From Campylobacterota bacterium (GTDB taxonomy: Bacteria > Campylobacterota > Campylobacteria > Campylobacterales > Nitratiruptoraceae), in contig WGAT01000068.1 in the NCBI GenBank assembly GCA_015494715.1, positions 1 through 64,000 on the forward strand: a DNA stretch of 64,000 nt, read 5' to 3'. A program made the translations under genes and the position numbers. Under the pieces are notes generated by a model. It was not told where the DNA came from and searched no databases. It saw only the letters and a list, made by a program, of their open reading frames with translations. Within the stretch, counting starts at the first letter, position 1. Each line of letters starts with the position of its first letter. Shown here piece by piece: positions 36,690 through 46,602 of the stretch.

Positions 36690-37694
36690 ATGCGACTCAA
36701 ACGCTATATATTTTTGAGCATTCTTTTGATAGCTGCGGTGGGCGGACTGGTCTATCTCAAAACAGACGCTACGTACACGGTGGAGATTTTGGGCATTCCG
36801 GTGACGCTTCCTATTGCCGTATGGGTGGTGTTGCCGATGTTTTTGATGTTTTTGGCCTCCTTTTTTCATATGGCCTACTACTCTTTTATCAACTACATGA
36901 AACTTAAGCGGTATAAAAAAGATTATGATACTTTAGTGACATCTTTTGCTAATGCTTTACTCAGGGAACCTAAAAACTGGCACTACAAAACCCGTGAGGC
37001 AAAAAACTTGGGTCACATTACCGACAAATCCCATCTCATTCCCCAAGATTTTCGTATCGATACCAAAGATGAACGGCTCAAAAAGCCTTTGGAGTATGTC
37101 AAAGATATCCAAAACGGCATTTATGTAGAGATTGAGGGATTTGAGCTCTCGCCAAAAAATCCTTTACTCGTCCAAAATCTGCAAAACAGACTCAAAAAAG
37201 AGCCCACATTTAGCGGCGTGATCTTGAAAAAGTGTCAAGATTATCCTAAAGATTTGTGTCAAAAGGCTTTGGAAGTTTATATGGATTTTAGCGATATCTC
37301 CAAAATCAAAGAGTACGCCTCCGTTTTTACTTTTGAGACACTCTTAAAGCTAATCGATAAAGCGGCACAAAAAAGGGAGCATATCCATTATCAAGATCTT
37401 TTGTATATCTTGCAAGAGGCAAAGATGGAGTTGGGGCAAAAGGAGTATATCGAGCTTGCCAAAAAGATCAAAAATATCATGGCTCCAGATGATAGACTGA
37501 GATTTTTTGAGCTGCTCAAGGAAAAAGATGAAAGAAGCGAGGCGGGCTATGTGTATACTTTGTTGGATTTAGAGATGGTGGATAAGGCGAGGGACTTTTT
37601 GGAAACAACGAATGAGGAGGAGCTGCAAAATTTTAAAGCCTATTTAGAGCTTAAAGATTGCGGCAAAAACTATCCTTTAGATCTGTTTGCGTAA
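36690..37694 (+). CDS. membrane-anchored protein, unknown
   Basis: A 334-residue protein with two membrane segments (about residues 6-22 and 39-65; ILLIAAVGGLVYL and PIAVWVVLPMFLMFLASFFH), then a long charged C-terminal domain of 260 residues, mostly helical (ETLLKLIDKAAQKREHIHYQ, LLYILQEAKMELGQKEYIEL). The last part (YVYTLLDLEMVDKARDFLET) looks like TPR-type repeats. A LapA/HemY-like layout comes to mind but I do not recognise the family. Ribosome site GGAGAG. Ends in a TAATG overlap with dus, so co-expressed. Confidence 0.7.
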   Translation: MRLKRYIFLSILLIAAVGGLVYLKTDATYTVEILGIPVTLPIAVWVVLPMFLMFLASFFHMAYYSFINYMKLKRYKKDYDTLVTSFANALLREPKNWHYKTREAKNLGHITDKSHLIPQDFRIDTKDERLKKPLEYVKDIQNGIYVEIEGFELSPKNPLLVQNLQNRLKKEPTFSGVILKKCQDYPKDLCQKALEVYMDFSDISKIKEYASVFTFETLLKLIDKAAQKREHIHYQDLLYILQEAKMELGQKEYIELAKKIKNIMAPDDRLRFFELLKEKDERSEAGYVYTLLDLEMVDKARDFLETTNEEELQNFKAYLELKDCGKNYPLDLFA

Positions 37695-38638
37695 TGAAGC
37701 TCGATTTTTCCAAGCCGCTGTATGTTTTGGCTCCCTTAGCCGGGTATACGGATCTGCCCTTTCGCAGCGTAGTGAAAAAATTTGGAGCCGATTTGACCAT
37801 CAGCGAAATGATTAGCTCCAACGCTTTGGTGTATGATAGCCAAAAGAGCTACAAAATGCTTGAAAAATCTGCCTTGGAGGATCCCTATTTCGTCCAGATT
37901 GCCGGAGCCGACGAAGAGATTGTGGCCAAAGCGGTCGAGCGGCTCAACGAAAAAACAGGGATCGACGGGATTGATTTGAATGCCGGATGTCCGGTGCCAA
38001 AAGTGGTACGCCAAGGTGCCGGAAGCGCTTTACTCAAAGATCCGGAACATTTGGCCAAAATTGTGCGTACAATCAAAAAGCACTCTACCAAAACCTATAC
38101 GAGCGTTAAGATACGATTAGGTTTTGAGCGCAATCAAGTGGTGGAGCTCGTCCAGGCTGCCCAAGATGCCGGAGCCGATTTTATCACGATCCACGGCCGC
38201 ACCAGAAGCGGAGGTTTTAAATCTCGTGTAGATTACGATGCGATAGCGCTTGCCAAGCAGAGCGTCTCTATCCCCGTAATCGCCAATGGTGATATCACCG
38301 ATTTTACCAAAGCCAAGTGGGTCTTAGAGCATACCAAAGCCGACGGGGTGATGATAGGCAGAGGAGCGATAGGCAAACCTTGGATCTTTTATCAGCTCAA
38401 AAACGCTCAAGAAGAACTCGCCGATGCCATCAAAAAAGAGGTGATACTAGAGCATTTTGATCAAATGATCCATTTTTACGGGGAGCGAGGGGTAGTGCTC
38501 TTTCGCAAGCATCTGCATACCTACTCTAAAGGCTATCCGGGTGCCACACAGTTTCGTCAGCGTATTAACGAGTTAGAAGATATCCAAAAGGTGCGAGAGC
38601 TAATTGGGACCTTTTTTGCCCAAACCACAAAGCTCTAA
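37694..38638 (+). CDS. dus: tRNA-dihydrouridine synthase
   Basis: A 314-residue FMN enzyme reducing uridines in tRNA D-loops. Motifs: LAPLAGYTDLPFRS, VQIAGADE, GIDLNAGCPVPKVVRQGAGSALL (catalytic Cys), ITIHGRTRSGGF, VIANGDI and GVMIGRGAIGKPW. The ATG overlaps the preceding stop. The DusB-type subfamily is likely, but the residue specificity cannot be read from sequence. Confidence 0.94.
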   Translation: MKLDFSKPLYVLAPLAGYTDLPFRSVVKKFGADLTISEMISSNALVYDSQKSYKMLEKSALEDPYFVQIAGADEEIVAKAVERLNEKTGIDGIDLNAGCPVPKVVRQGAGSALLKDPEHLAKIVRTIKKHSTKTYTSVKIRLGFERNQVVELVQAAQDAGADFITIHGRTRSGGFKSRVDYDAIALAKQSVSIPVIANGDITDFTKAKWVLEHTKADGVMIGRGAIGKPWIFYQLKNAQEELADAIKKEVILEHFDQMIHFYGERGVVLFRKHLHTYSKGYPGATQFRQRINELEDIQKVRELIGTFFAQTTKL

Positions 38639-38667
38639 ATTTTTGCTGATTTAAAAATTTTTTATGG

Positions 38668-38673
38668 TATAAT
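38668..38673 (+). promoter_or_regulatory. -10 box of tRNA-Leu
   Basis: TATAAT preceded by an A/T-rich stretch, with TTGCTG (38643-38648) as a weak -35 at 19-bp spacing. Eleven bases separate the -10 box from the tRNA. Confidence 0.65.
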
Positions 38674-38684
38674 CTTATTTCAAA

Positions 38685-38771
38685 GCGGACGTGGCGGAAT
38701 TGGTAGACGCGCCAGATTCAGGTTCTGGTGGGAGTGATCCCGTGGAGGTTCGAGTCCTCTCGTCCGCACCA
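38685..38771 (+). tRNA. tRNA-Leu (CAG)
   Basis: An 87-nt class II tRNA. Acceptor arms GCGGACG/CGTCCGC, discriminator A, encoded CCA. D arm TGGCGGAATTGGTAGACGCG, anticodon stem CCAGA-TTCAGGT-TCTGG with anticodon CAG, variable arm TGGGAGTGATCCCG and T arm GGTTCGAGTCC. Confidence 0.97.
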
Positions 38772-38887
38772 CGGCACCACGGCATTATACTTTTTTACTG
38801 CTCTTTTTGTTTTGGATAGAATGGAGCACTATCAAATAAACTTCCTTCGTATTAAAACTCATATTTAACCTCTTTAATTTTGATGAT

Positions 38888-39799
38888 TTAAAGATCGCTT
38901 TCAATGAAATCCACACCCCCTACTTTAATCTTTTTAAGCTTCTTTTCTTGTTCTAGTTGATGAATGATAGCTTGGCTTTGCTCATCAAAAAGACAAGCAA
39001 TATCCTCTTGGCTCAAAGGTCTATGGGCAAGGAGATCCAAAATCTCCCTTTCGCTCAGATTGGTAAAGTATTTTTGGCCAAAATTGCGCGAGACGATACT
39101 AATAGGCAAAGGGCCAAGTTCAGATGAGAGCTCAAAAAGCCGCTCATAGCTTACTGGTTCTACTTTGTATGCGGGCGGTCGGTCAATCGTCCCCACATCT
39201 ATCCTGTCGGGTCGGATGTGGCGTAGTATCTCGCCAAGTTTTGCAAACTCCTCTTTTGTATCGTTGATCCCTTTGACAACCAGTATCTCTACTACCAATA
39301 AACCGCCGTACAGCCTGCTAAATCGCTCCATGCCCTTGATGATTTTATCTAGCGAAATACTTTTTAATGGTCTATCGAGTCGCTTGAAACATCTTGGAGT
39401 CGCACAATCTAGCGAGAGTTTGACGATATCAAGCTTGGCCAAACTTGTTTGGATTTGGGGTTCGTGGATACGACTGGCATTGGAGAGGATGAGGAGCTTT
39501 TTGTCTTGCTTGATTTTGTTCAATGCATCGATCAGTTCGTCAAGATAAGGATAAAGCGTGGGTTCCCCATTAGCAGTGATGGTAATGACTTGGGTCTGTG
39601 GAAATTTTCGGAGTGCCTCTTGGACTTTGGTAATTACTTCTTGTACCAAAGGGGGATGTGGAATGCGATCCGTTGGCTTGGCTGGCTCAAGTTCGCAGTA
39701 GAGGCAATCAAAATTGCAAGCTTTGGACTCTGGGCTTAGATCTATACCAAGAGAAAGCCCAAAGCGTCTAGATGGGACCGGGCCAAAGATGACACTCAT
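38888..39799 (-). CDS. radical SAM protein with C-terminal winged helix
   Basis: A 303-residue radical SAM protein. The 4Fe-4S motif is [15 protein letters not shown] (C-X3-C-X2-C), preceded by [14 protein letters not shown], a combination known from an uncharacterised radical SAM family (COG0731-like). SAM-site glycines are in [13 protein letters not shown]. The last 60 residues ([20 protein letters not shown], then [18 protein letters not shown]) resemble a winged helix. The substrate is unknown. It overlaps hemE by four bases, suggesting a link to tetrapyrrole synthesis, but this is not shown. It may not be more than co-transcription. Confidence 0.85.
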   Translation of the reverse strand: MSVIFGPVPSRRFGLSLGIDLSPESKACNFDCLYCELEPAKPTDRIPHPPLVQEVITKVQEALRKFPQTQVITITANGEPTLYPYLDELIDALNKIKQDKKLLILSNASRIHEPQIQTSLAKLDIVKLSLDCATPRCFKRLDRPLKSISLDKIIKGMERFSRLYGGLLVVEILVVKGINDTKEEFAKLGEILRHIRPDRIDVGTIDRPPAYKVEPVSYERLFELSSELGPLPISIVSRNFGQKYFTNLSEREILDLLAHRPLSQEDIACLFDEQSQAIIHQLEQEKKLKKIKVGGVDFIESDL

Positions 39800-40818
39800 C
39801 GTCTGGTTAGGTCGTGGACCAGTTCTACGAGATATTTGGCATTTTCTACGGGGAGGTCGGGTAGCATTCCGTGACCGAGGTTGAAGATGTGGCCAGGTTT
39901 TGCGCCCATGACCTCGATAATCTTTTCGACCCCTTCTTTAGTCGCCTCTTTGGAGTAGAGTCTTGTTGGCTCCATATTACCCTGTAGTACATAGCGCTCG
40001 CCCAGTTTTTCTTTGGCTAATTCCATTGGCGTTCCCCAGTCTACGCCAAAAACATCGAATCTGCCATAGATATCGTCCAAGTATCCCGCTATTCCTTTTG
40101 GAAAAAGAATAACGGGCACTCCCGGATAGCGCTCTTTTAAAAACTCGGCAATATCGATCATATAATCCCAACTAAACTCAAAAAACTTATCCTTTTCCAG
40201 TGCGCTGGCCCAGCTATCAAAAATTTGCACGGCGTTTACTCCAGCTTCTATCTGTTCGACAAGATAGGCTTTGACCGCTTCTGTAATTTTAATCATAAGA
40301 GCGTGCATAAACTCGGGCTCGGTGTAGATGAGTTTTTTGATAGCGGCGTAGGTCTTGGAGCCGCTCCCCTCGACCATATAGGTAGCCAGCGTCCAAGGCG
40401 CTCCGCTAAATCCTATGAGAGCCTTGTCTTTGGGGAGTTTTTTGCGGACGATTTTGATGGTTTCATACACATAGGTAAGGCGCTCTTCGGGAAATTCGTA
40501 GAGCTTCTCCATATCCTCCCATGTGCGTATGGGATGGGAAAACACAGGCCCCTCTCCCTTTTCAAACCGCAGCTCCATCCCCATCTCCAGAGGAATGACT
40601 AAAATATCGCTAAAAAGGATCGCCGCGTCCACATCCAAAATCCTTACTGGCTGGAGTGTCACCTCTGCGGCGAGTTCTGGATTTTTACAAAGACTCAAAA
40701 AGTCTCCAGCCTTTTGGCGCACTTCCATATACTCAGGCAGATAGCGGCCCGCTTGGCGCATCATCCAAATAGGAGTGTAGGGGGTCTTTTTGCGAAAACA
40801 AGCGTCGATAAAAATCAT
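39796..40818 (-). CDS. hemE: uroporphyrinogen decarboxylase
   Basis: A 340-residue enzyme that decarboxylates the four acetates of uroporphyrinogen III to coproporphyrinogen III. Motifs: [68 protein letters not shown] and [10 protein letters not shown]. Full length. Precursor supply suits the cytochromes and, through the siroheme branch upstream of this step, NirA. Confidence 0.97.
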   Translation of the reverse strand: MIFIDACFRKKTPYTPIWMMRQAGRYLPEYMEVRQKAGDFLSLCKNPELAAEVTLQPVRILDVDAAILFSDILVIPLEMGMELRFEKGEGPVFSHPIRTWEDMEKLYEFPEERLTYVYETIKIVRKKLPKDKALIGFSGAPWTLATYMVEGSGSKTYAAIKKLIYTEPEFMHALMIKITEAVKAYLVEQIEAGVNAVQIFDSWASALEKDKFFEFSWDYMIDIAEFLKERYPGVPVILFPKGIAGYLDDIYGRFDVFGVDWGTPMELAKEKLGERYVLQGNMEPTRLYSKEATKEGVEKIIEVMGAKPGHIFNLGHGMLPDLPVENAKYLVELVHDLTRR

Positions 40819-40827
40819 AATCTATCC

Positions 40828-41346
40828 TTAATGTGTTTGTGAACCTTTATGCATGAAAAAAAGAGCCAACCCAAGGGCTAGAATGGACAAAGAGAGATAG
40901 AGCATCTCCAAAGGCCCGTGGTACTCCATATTGATCACCCGCTTAAAGAAGCTGACGATAAGTACCATAATGATCACTTTGGCCAACTTATCCTTGAGCT
41001 GATCGAGGTCTTTTATCTTTAAGATACCGCTTGACTCGCTATTTTCGGCAGGGTCGATCTTTGATATGAAAAGCTCATACAGCCCAAAGCTAAAAAGTAG
41101 CATCACTACGGCAATGAGATACAAATCCACCGCACCGATAATATCGCCTACGATCTTTTCATGGAAATTGGTAGGATGCTGATGGCTGCTCATCACCCCA
41201 TAGGTATAGTGCGCCACCTCATAGATATCTACGCTTGCCACGACAAAAAGGATGATCGCTCCAATCATCCCAAAAATGACGGCTGTAAGGATAAAAAGCC
41301 GCCCTTCCCATAATAGCCACTCAAAAGCTTGCTCTATATATTTCAT
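40828..41346 (-). CDS. yqhA: YqhA/UPF0114 family membrane protein
   Basis: A 172-residue inner-membrane protein with four hydrophobic segments (LFILTAVIFGMIGAIILFVV, LYLIAVVMLLFSFGLYELFI, VIIMVLIVSFFKRVINMEYH and LYLSLSILALGLALFFMH). The family motif LFSFGLYELFISKIDP is clear. Function unknown. The frame extends upstream to 41430, but the ATG overlapping the asd stop (ATGA) is the likely start because the extension overlaps asd and is Arg/Ser-rich. Terminal part of the gyrA-asd run. Confidence 0.88.
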   Translation of the reverse strand: MKYIEQAFEWLLWEGRLFILTAVIFGMIGAIILFVVASVDIYEVAHYTYGVMSSHQHPTNFHEKIVGDIIGAVDLYLIAVVMLLFSFGLYELFISKIDPAENSESSGILKIKDLDQLKDKLAKVIIMVLIVSFFKRVINMEYHGPLEMLYLSLSILALGLALFFMHKGSQTH

Positions 41347-42371
41347 TGGCTCTCCATCTCCAGCCACTTTTGCGCAATCCGCACTGCGTTGGTCGCGGCT
41401 CCGACTCTTAAATTGTCCGCTACGACCCACATGTGGAGCACATTGTCTTTGTAGATATCTTTTCGTATGCGCCCTACGAAAGTCTCGTCCTTATCCACTA
41501 CCATTACGGGCATGGGGTAGAGCTGGTTGGCCGGATCGTCTACGACTAGGATGTTTTTGCCATTTTCCAACGCCCGCCTGGCTCCCTCGGCATCCACATC
41601 TTTTTCGCACCACACCGTCACCGCCTCGCTGTGACCTCTGAGCACCGGCACACGCACACAGGTGGCCGAGACCTCGATATTTTTGTGCATAATCTTTTTT
41701 GTCTCATTGACCATCTTCATCTCTTCTTTAGTGTAGCCGTTGTCTAGAAACTTGTCTATTTGGGGAATAACATTCAAAGCTATCTGATGGGGGAATTTTT
41801 CGTGTTTGCTCTCATCAAGTTTAAAAGCAAAAAAGTCTTTCATCTGCATGACCAACTCTTCCATAGCACTTTTACCGGCTCCACTGGTGGCTTGATATGT
41901 AGCCACGTCTACGCGCTTGACCCCATACGCATCGTCAAGGGGTTTGAGGGCTTGGACCATCTGGATTGTAGAGCAGTTTGGATTGGCGATGATACCTTTG
42001 TTGTGCCAAGCGGCGATATCCTCTGGATTGACCTCTGGCACGACCAAAGGGACCTCAGGGTCCATACGAAAATGACTCGTATTGTCGATCACCACGGCTC
42101 CAGCTTCTACCGCATAGGGGGCGTAATGTGCCGAAACGCCCCCACCGGCGCTAAAAAGGGCGATCTCGACATCCTCTTTTTCAAAAATATCTTCGGTAAG
42201 CTCTTTGACTATAACTTTTTGCCCTTTAAACTCTATCTCCTTGCCTGCACTTTTGGCACTAGCAAGAGGGACCAGCTTATGAACGGGAAAACCCACCTCT
42301 TCAAGGACTCGTATCATCTCCTCGCCTACGGCACCTGTGGCACCGACTACGGCTACGTTAACTCTCCTCAT
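41343..42371 (-). CDS. asd: aspartate-semialdehyde dehydrogenase
   Basis: A 342-residue enzyme that reduces aspartyl phosphate, at the branch to lysine, methionine and threonine. Motifs: [15 protein letters not shown] (NADP site), [29 protein letters not shown] with the catalytic Cys, and [18 protein letters not shown] with the catalytic His. The start MRRVNVAV is taken at 42371, 14 bases inside gyrA's end, rather than the longer frame. Confidence 0.96.
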   Translation of the reverse strand: MRRVNVAVVGATGAVGEEMIRVLEEVGFPVHKLVPLASAKSAGKEIEFKGQKVIVKELTEDIFEKEDVEIALFSAGGGVSAHYAPYAVEAGAVVIDNTSHFRMDPEVPLVVPEVNPEDIAAWHNKGIIANPNCSTIQMVQALKPLDDAYGVKRVDVATYQATSGAGKSAMEELVMQMKDFFAFKLDESKHEKFPHQIALNVIPQIDKFLDNGYTKEEMKMVNETKKIMHKNIEVSATCVRVPVLRGHSEAVTVWCEKDVDAEGARRALENGKNILVVDDPANQLYPMPVMVVDKDETFVGRIRKDIYKDNVLHMWVVADNLRVGAATNAVRIAQKWLEMESQ

Positions 42372-44817
42372 TTTTCTCCTCCTCTTTTGGACATTTTGCG
42401 ATACTAACGACCCTATCCCCACTCTCTAGGCGCACGATCATCACGCCACTGGTATTTCGGCCTGCTTTGCGGATACTTTTCATATCGACTCTGATCATCT
42501 TGCCGCTGGATGTGAGTACCATAAGATCTTTACTCTCCTCCACCGTTACTACGCCTACCACATCGCCGGTTTTGTGGGTGAGCTTCATGGCAATGACCCC
42601 TTTGCCGCCGCGGGATTGCTCTCTATACTCTTTGGCTTCGGTGCGTTTGCCAATCCCCTTTTCGCTGACGGTCAAAAGCTCTTGCTCCTCGCTTTGGATC
42701 GTCTCGGCTCCCACTACCCTATCGGCCTCATTTTTAAATCGAATACCTCGAACGCCTCTGGCCGTTCGTCCCATTTCCCGAACATCTTGGACCGGAAATC
42801 GGATACACATCCCTTTTTTAGTGATGATAAAGAGCCATTTGATTTCTGGCTTGATGATTTTAGCCTCTACCAGCTCGTCGTTTTCATCGAGGGTAATGGC
42901 TCGCACGCCACGGCTGCGGATATTGCTAAACTCGGCTAGATTGGTGCGTTTGACAATCCCATTTTTGGTAAAAAAGGCTAAAGATTTATCTTGGCTAAAG
43001 TCGGTAGTGGGGATGATCGCTTTGATCTTTTCATTTGGCTCTAGCTGCAGCAGATTGACCACCGCTTTGCCTTTGGCCGTTCGGCCCGCTTCTGGGATTT
43101 TATAAACTTTGAGCCAATAGAGCTGACCGCGATCGGTGATAAACATCAGCGTATCGTGGGTGTTGGATATGAAAAAATCCTCGATAAAATCATCCTCATA
43201 AGTCGTTACGGCCGTTTTGCCTTTGCCGCCTCTTTTTTGTTTTTCATACTGCTTTAGAGGTACCCGCTTGATATAGCCTCTGTGGGTGATGGTCACGACC
43301 ATCGGCTCGTTGGGGATCAGATCCTCGATATCGATCTCTTCGTAGCTCTCTACGATTTGAGTTAGCCTTGGGGTCGAAAATTTCTCCTTGACCTCAAGAA
43401 GTTCTTCTTTGATGATCTCGTTGAGTTTGGCTTCGCTTTTTAGTATGGCACTCAGTCGATTGATCTCTTTACGGAGCGCTTGGTATTCATTGTCGAGTTT
43501 TTCACGCTCAAGACCTGTGAGGCGCTGGAGCTTCATATCCAAGATGGCATTGGCTTGGATTTCGCTGAGCTCAAACTTCTCTACCAAGTTGACACGTGCG
43601 CTCGGGGTGTTTTCACTCGCCTTGATCGTTGCAATCACTTCGTCGATATGCTCGAGGGCTTCGAGCAGACCCTCTAGAATATGGGCTTTGGCTCTCGCTT
43701 TTTCCAACTCGTGGATAGTACGGCGGATGACGACGGTGCGTCTATGGTTTAAAAAGAGGTGCAAAAGCTCCAAGAGAGTAAAGACTCTTGGCTCTTTATT
43801 GACGATGGCCAAAAGAATAATCCCAAAGGTTACTTCCATCTGCGTCGATTTAAAAAGATTGTTCAGCACAATCTCGCTCATTGCATCTTTTTTAAGTTCG
43901 ATCACCACCCGAATCCCCTCTCTGTCGCTCTCGTCTCGTATCTCGCTAATGCCCTCGATCTGCTTTTCGCGTACGAGCTGGGCTATTTGTTCGATAAGTC
44001 GGGCTTTATTGACTTGGTAGGGGAGCTCGTCGATGACGATCGCCTCTTTATTTTTAAGCTTTTCCGTATGCGTTTTTGCTCTGATTTTGATACGCCCCCG
44101 TCCACTTTTGTAGGCGTTGAGGATGCCTTGCTTGCCAAATATGATACCGCCAGTAGGAAAATCGGGCCCTTGGATATGACTCATCACATGAGCGAGCGTA
44201 GCTTGGGGATTATCAATAAGCAGCAATAAAGCCTCAACAAGCTCGTCTAGACGATGTGGCGGGATATTGGTCGCCATCCCCACGGCAATACCGCTAGAGC
44301 CGTTGAGCAACAGATTTGGCACTCGGCTTGGGAGTACATCTGGCTCTTGGAGGGTATCGTCGTAGTTTGGGATGAAATCAACGGTATCTTTGTTGATATC
44401 TTTTAACAGCTCCTCCGCCAAAGGGGTCATACGAGCTTCGGTATATCGCATCGCCGCCGCGCTGTCTCCGTCTATGGAGCCAAAGTTGCCCTGACCATCG
44501 ATGAGGGGGATACGCATACTAAAGTCTTGCGCCATCCGTACGAGGGCCTCGTAGACGGCCGTATCGCCGTGGGGATGGTACTTACCGATAACATCCCCTA
44601 CGATCCTCGCACTCTTTTTATACGGAGCTCGACTGCTCAGTCCTAGTTCATTCATAGCATAAAGGATACGCCTATGCACTGGTTTGAGTCCATCTCTCGC
44701 ATCGGGGAGAGCTCGGCCGATGATGACGCTCATAGAGTAATCAAGGTAGCTATCCTTGACCGACTCTTCTATATCTATCTCTTGGATATCTTGATTTTTT
44801 TCAAAGAGATCTGCCAT
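42358..44817 (-). CDS. gyrA: DNA gyrase subunit A
   Basis: An 819-residue type II topoisomerase subunit that breaks and rejoins DNA. Motifs: [40 protein letters not shown] (quinolone region, with the usual D-T-A), [17 protein letters not shown] (catalytic Tyr), then six beta-pinwheel repeats, with the GyrA box seen as QKRGGKGK, and an acidic short tail. At the position aligned with E. coli Ser83 the residue is Thr (GDTAVY), as in other Campylobacterota. Overlaps asd at the end. Confidence 0.98.
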   Translation of the reverse strand: MADLFEKNQDIQEIDIEESVKDSYLDYSMSVIIGRALPDARDGLKPVHRRILYAMNELGLSSRAPYKKSARIVGDVIGKYHPHGDTAVYEALVRMAQDFSMRIPLIDGQGNFGSIDGDSAAAMRYTEARMTPLAEELLKDINKDTVDFIPNYDDTLQEPDVLPSRVPNLLLNGSSGIAVGMATNIPPHRLDELVEALLLLIDNPQATLAHVMSHIQGPDFPTGGIIFGKQGILNAYKSGRGRIKIRAKTHTEKLKNKEAIVIDELPYQVNKARLIEQIAQLVREKQIEGISEIRDESDREGIRVVIELKKDAMSEIVLNNLFKSTQMEVTFGIILLAIVNKEPRVFTLLELLHLFLNHRRTVVIRRTIHELEKARAKAHILEGLLEALEHIDEVIATIKASENTPSARVNLVEKFELSEIQANAILDMKLQRLTGLEREKLDNEYQALRKEINRLSAILKSEAKLNEIIKEELLEVKEKFSTPRLTQIVESYEEIDIEDLIPNEPMVVTITHRGYIKRVPLKQYEKQKRGGKGKTAVTTYEDDFIEDFFISNTHDTLMFITDRGQLYWLKVYKIPEAGRTAKGKAVVNLLQLEPNEKIKAIIPTTDFSQDKSLAFFTKNGIVKRTNLAEFSNIRSRGVRAITLDENDELVEAKIIKPEIKWLFIITKKGMCIRFPVQDVREMGRTARGVRGIRFKNEADRVVGAETIQSEEQELLTVSEKGIGKRTEAKEYREQSRGGKGVIAMKLTHKTGDVVGVVTVEESKDLMVLTSSGKMIRVDMKSIRKAGRNTSGVMIVRLESGDRVVSIAKCPKEEEKNEES

Positions 44818-44880
44818 CGCTTCCTCATACTTTTAAATTTTTGGATATTATATCTTTTTTAGACTTGCAAAGGAATTAAT

Positions 44881-45099
44881 ATGGAGCTTGAAAAAAGAGT
44901 TTTGCTTTTGGCTTTATATAAGCATCCAAACCTATCAAAACAAGAGATTCTTACAATGTTGGCAAACGCCAAACTTTTCACCCTCAAAGAGGGCAAAAAG
45001 CTTTTAAAAGAGCTCAAAACACAAGAGTACATCTCCTCTTCTCTTACGCCAAAAGGGGTGGCTTTGGCTCAGAGTATAGAAGAGGAATTTCGCCTATAG
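44881..45099 (+). CDS. small winged-helix-like protein, unknown
   Basis: A 72-residue protein with MELEKRVLLLALYKHPNLSK and KEGKKLLKELKTQEYISSSL, the pattern of a winged helix without further domains. Likely a DNA-binding adaptor or partner. The ribosome site is AAAGGA. Eight bases from the AAA+/Fis gene and divergent from gyrA. No family assigned. Confidence 0.65.
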   Translation: MELEKRVLLLALYKHPNLSKQEILTMLANAKLFTLKEGKKLLKELKTQEYISSSLTPKGVALAQSIEEEFRL

Positions 45100-45107
45100 G
45101 AGCATAG

Positions 45108-45821
45108 ATGCAGAGCTTTATCGCTAGATCCCAAAGCAGTAAAAAACTGCTCAATACCTTACGCATCTCGGCAAATCTGCCCGTTAATATTTTGATAGTG
45201 GGCGAAAGGGGCAGCGGCAAACGCACATTGGCCAAAGAGGTTTTTGGGGAGCTGGAGTTTTGCACTCCCCATCAAATCGAGCAGATGCAAAACTATCCCG
45301 CCACATTGGGAATAGAGGGGATAGAAAAAGTAAAAAATCTATCCTCTTTATTTACAAAACTCCAAGGACATCGCGTCATAGCGCTGGGCGAAGAGCTGCA
45401 TCCAGAACTTGAGGAGTATTTTCCCGTGATTTTACATCTGCCGCCTCTTTCCCAACGCCCCGAAGATTTTGAAGCCCTCAAAAGCCACTACATCCACCAA
45501 GCCCAAAAGGATTTAGGCCTAGAAGAGTTTAGCTGTGCCATAAGTAATAATCTCAATGCCATCGAGCTGCGTAAAGAGATCTATAAAAAAGCGGTGATGC
45601 AGACGCTGACAGATAGGGAAGTGATGGAATTTTTAGAGGAGTTTTTTGACCAAAAGCTCCCTCAAGAGTATAAAACTTTTATGCAATATCTTGACATCCC
45701 TTTGCTCAAAGCCGCCAAAAAGCGCTACGGCAGCGTATTGGCTATGGCTAAAGCTTTGCACCTCAATCGAGCGACTCTAACAACCAAGCTCAAAAAGTAC
45801 GGCCTAAAGGATAAAAGGTAA
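45108..45821 (+). CDS. degenerate AAA+/Fis-type transcription regulator
   Basis: A 237-residue protein. The start MQSFIARSQSSKKLLNTLRI resembles the beginning of a sigma-54 activator AAA+ domain. Walker A is ILIVGERGSGKRTLAKEVFG. The GAFTGA loop that touches sigma-54 is absent and the domain is roughly half normal length. The C-terminus (LLKAAKKRYGSVLAMAKALH, LNRATLTTKLKKYGL) is a Fis-type helix-turn-helix. In Helicobacter pylori the flagellar activator gene flgR is also near gyrA, but here the protein lacks a receiver domain and cannot be called FlgR. It overlaps the convergent sensor gene by 18 bases. Confidence 0.7.
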   Translation: MQSFIARSQSSKKLLNTLRISANLPVNILIVGERGSGKRTLAKEVFGELEFCTPHQIEQMQNYPATLGIEGIEKVKNLSSLFTKLQGHRVIALGEELHPELEEYFPVILHLPPLSQRPEDFEALKSHYIHQAQKDLGLEEFSCAISNNLNAIELRKEIYKKAVMQTLTDREVMEFLEEFFDQKLPQEYKTFMQYLDIPLLKAAKKRYGSVLAMAKALHLNRATLTTKLKKYGLKDKR

Positions 45822-46481
45822 CTCGATATGCACGCCCTTTGGCGTCGCCGATACCAAAAACTCCTTTTCATCTTTTATAAGCGTATGCAACTCTTGGGGC
45901 TTTATACCCTCTGGCTCGATGTCTACGGCTACGACGGGATACTTTTTAGACTCTATTTTGATATAACGGCCAGCACTAAAGACCACCTTGATAAAAATCG
46001 TGGGACTTTTTTTGATGGAGCGAAAGATTTTATTGAGAAGTTTTAAAAAATGGTCGATATCGATTTTGAATTCGGGAATGGATATGTCATACTCCAATCG
46101 CAATCGAGACTCTTCTACCATATTAGAGTTTATGGCGATATCAAGCAGCGTAAAGATGTCGGCTTTTTGAAGCTGATCGGTGATCGTAAAGGTTTGGCGA
46201 CAGATGTTTTTGTGCAAAGTTATGGCTATTTTTTCATCATCCGCATAGCCTACGCTAATGGCGCAAAAACTTGCCTGCGGAAAATTAAGATCTATAAAGG
46301 TGTGCTTAAATCCTCGAAAATAGGCGGCATTTTCGAGGGCTAGCTGGTAGATCTGTTCTTTTGGCACGAACGAGAGCAAAAACTCCGCCTCTTGATTGTA
46401 GTCAATCAGCTCCCCCTCGTTATCAAAAAGAAAAAAGGGATTGATCGAGTATTCGATACTTTGATAGTGGATATCTTTCAT
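45804..46481 (-). CDS. PAS/kinase-like sensory protein, unknown
   Basis: About 225 residues. Begins MKDIHYQSIEYSINPFFLFD, a PAS-like segment (FLFDNEGELIDYNQEAEFLL). The middle has FTLLDIAINSNMVEESRLRL and DHFLKLLNKIFRSIKKSPTI, which resemble the N-box region of HATPase kinases. G1 and G2 boxes are absent, so ATP binding seems lost. C-terminal VVAVDIEPEGIKPQELHTLI and VSATPKGVHIELPFIL. An ATG at 46481 is preferred over a TTG at 46514. It lies next to a regulator and amt, so nitrogen sensing is a guess. Confidence 0.6.
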   Translation of the reverse strand: MKDIHYQSIEYSINPFFLFDNEGELIDYNQEAEFLLSFVPKEQIYQLALENAAYFRGFKHTFIDLNFPQASFCAISVGYADDEKIAITLHKNICRQTFTITDQLQKADIFTLLDIAINSNMVEESRLRLEYDISIPEFKIDIDHFLKLLNKIFRSIKKSPTIFIKVVFSAGRYIKIESKKYPVVAVDIEPEGIKPQELHTLIKDEKEFLVSATPKGVHIELPFIL

Positions 46482-46487
46482 ATCGAT

Positions 46488-46514
46488 ATTATAGCCAAAA
46501 AGCGAGCGTATCAA
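46488..46514 (-). promoter_or_regulatory. promoter abutting the sensor start codon
   Basis: On the minus strand TTGATA (46509-46514) and TATAAT (46488-46493) at 15-bp spacing, with the -10 box only six bases from ATG at 46481. Transcription would begin about at the start codon, i.e. a leaderless message. There is no Shine-Dalgarno sequence. Confidence 0.5.
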
Positions 46515-46554
46515 AGATTGCCTAATTTTTAAACAATTACGATCTCATTTTTCC

Positions 46555-46592
46555 TTTGATTTGTCGTTATAATGTGATGAACACAAATCAAA
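46555..46592 (+). promoter_or_regulatory. amt promoter inside a perfect inverted repeat
   Basis: TTTGATTTGT (46555-46564) and ACAAATCAAA (46583-46592) are perfect inverted arms of 10 bp with an 18-bp spacer that contains TATAAT (46568-46573). The right arm adjoins the AAAGGAG ribosome site. No good -35. A dimeric regulator binding both arms would cover the promoter. Confidence 0.7.
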
Positions 46593-46602
46593 AGGAGTGT
46601 AG

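Noticed and set aside
45108-45821. FlgR, the flagellar sigma-54 activator next to gyrA in Helicobacter
   Set aside because: The protein has no receiver domain, lacks GAFTGA and is far too short; only the genomic position is shared.
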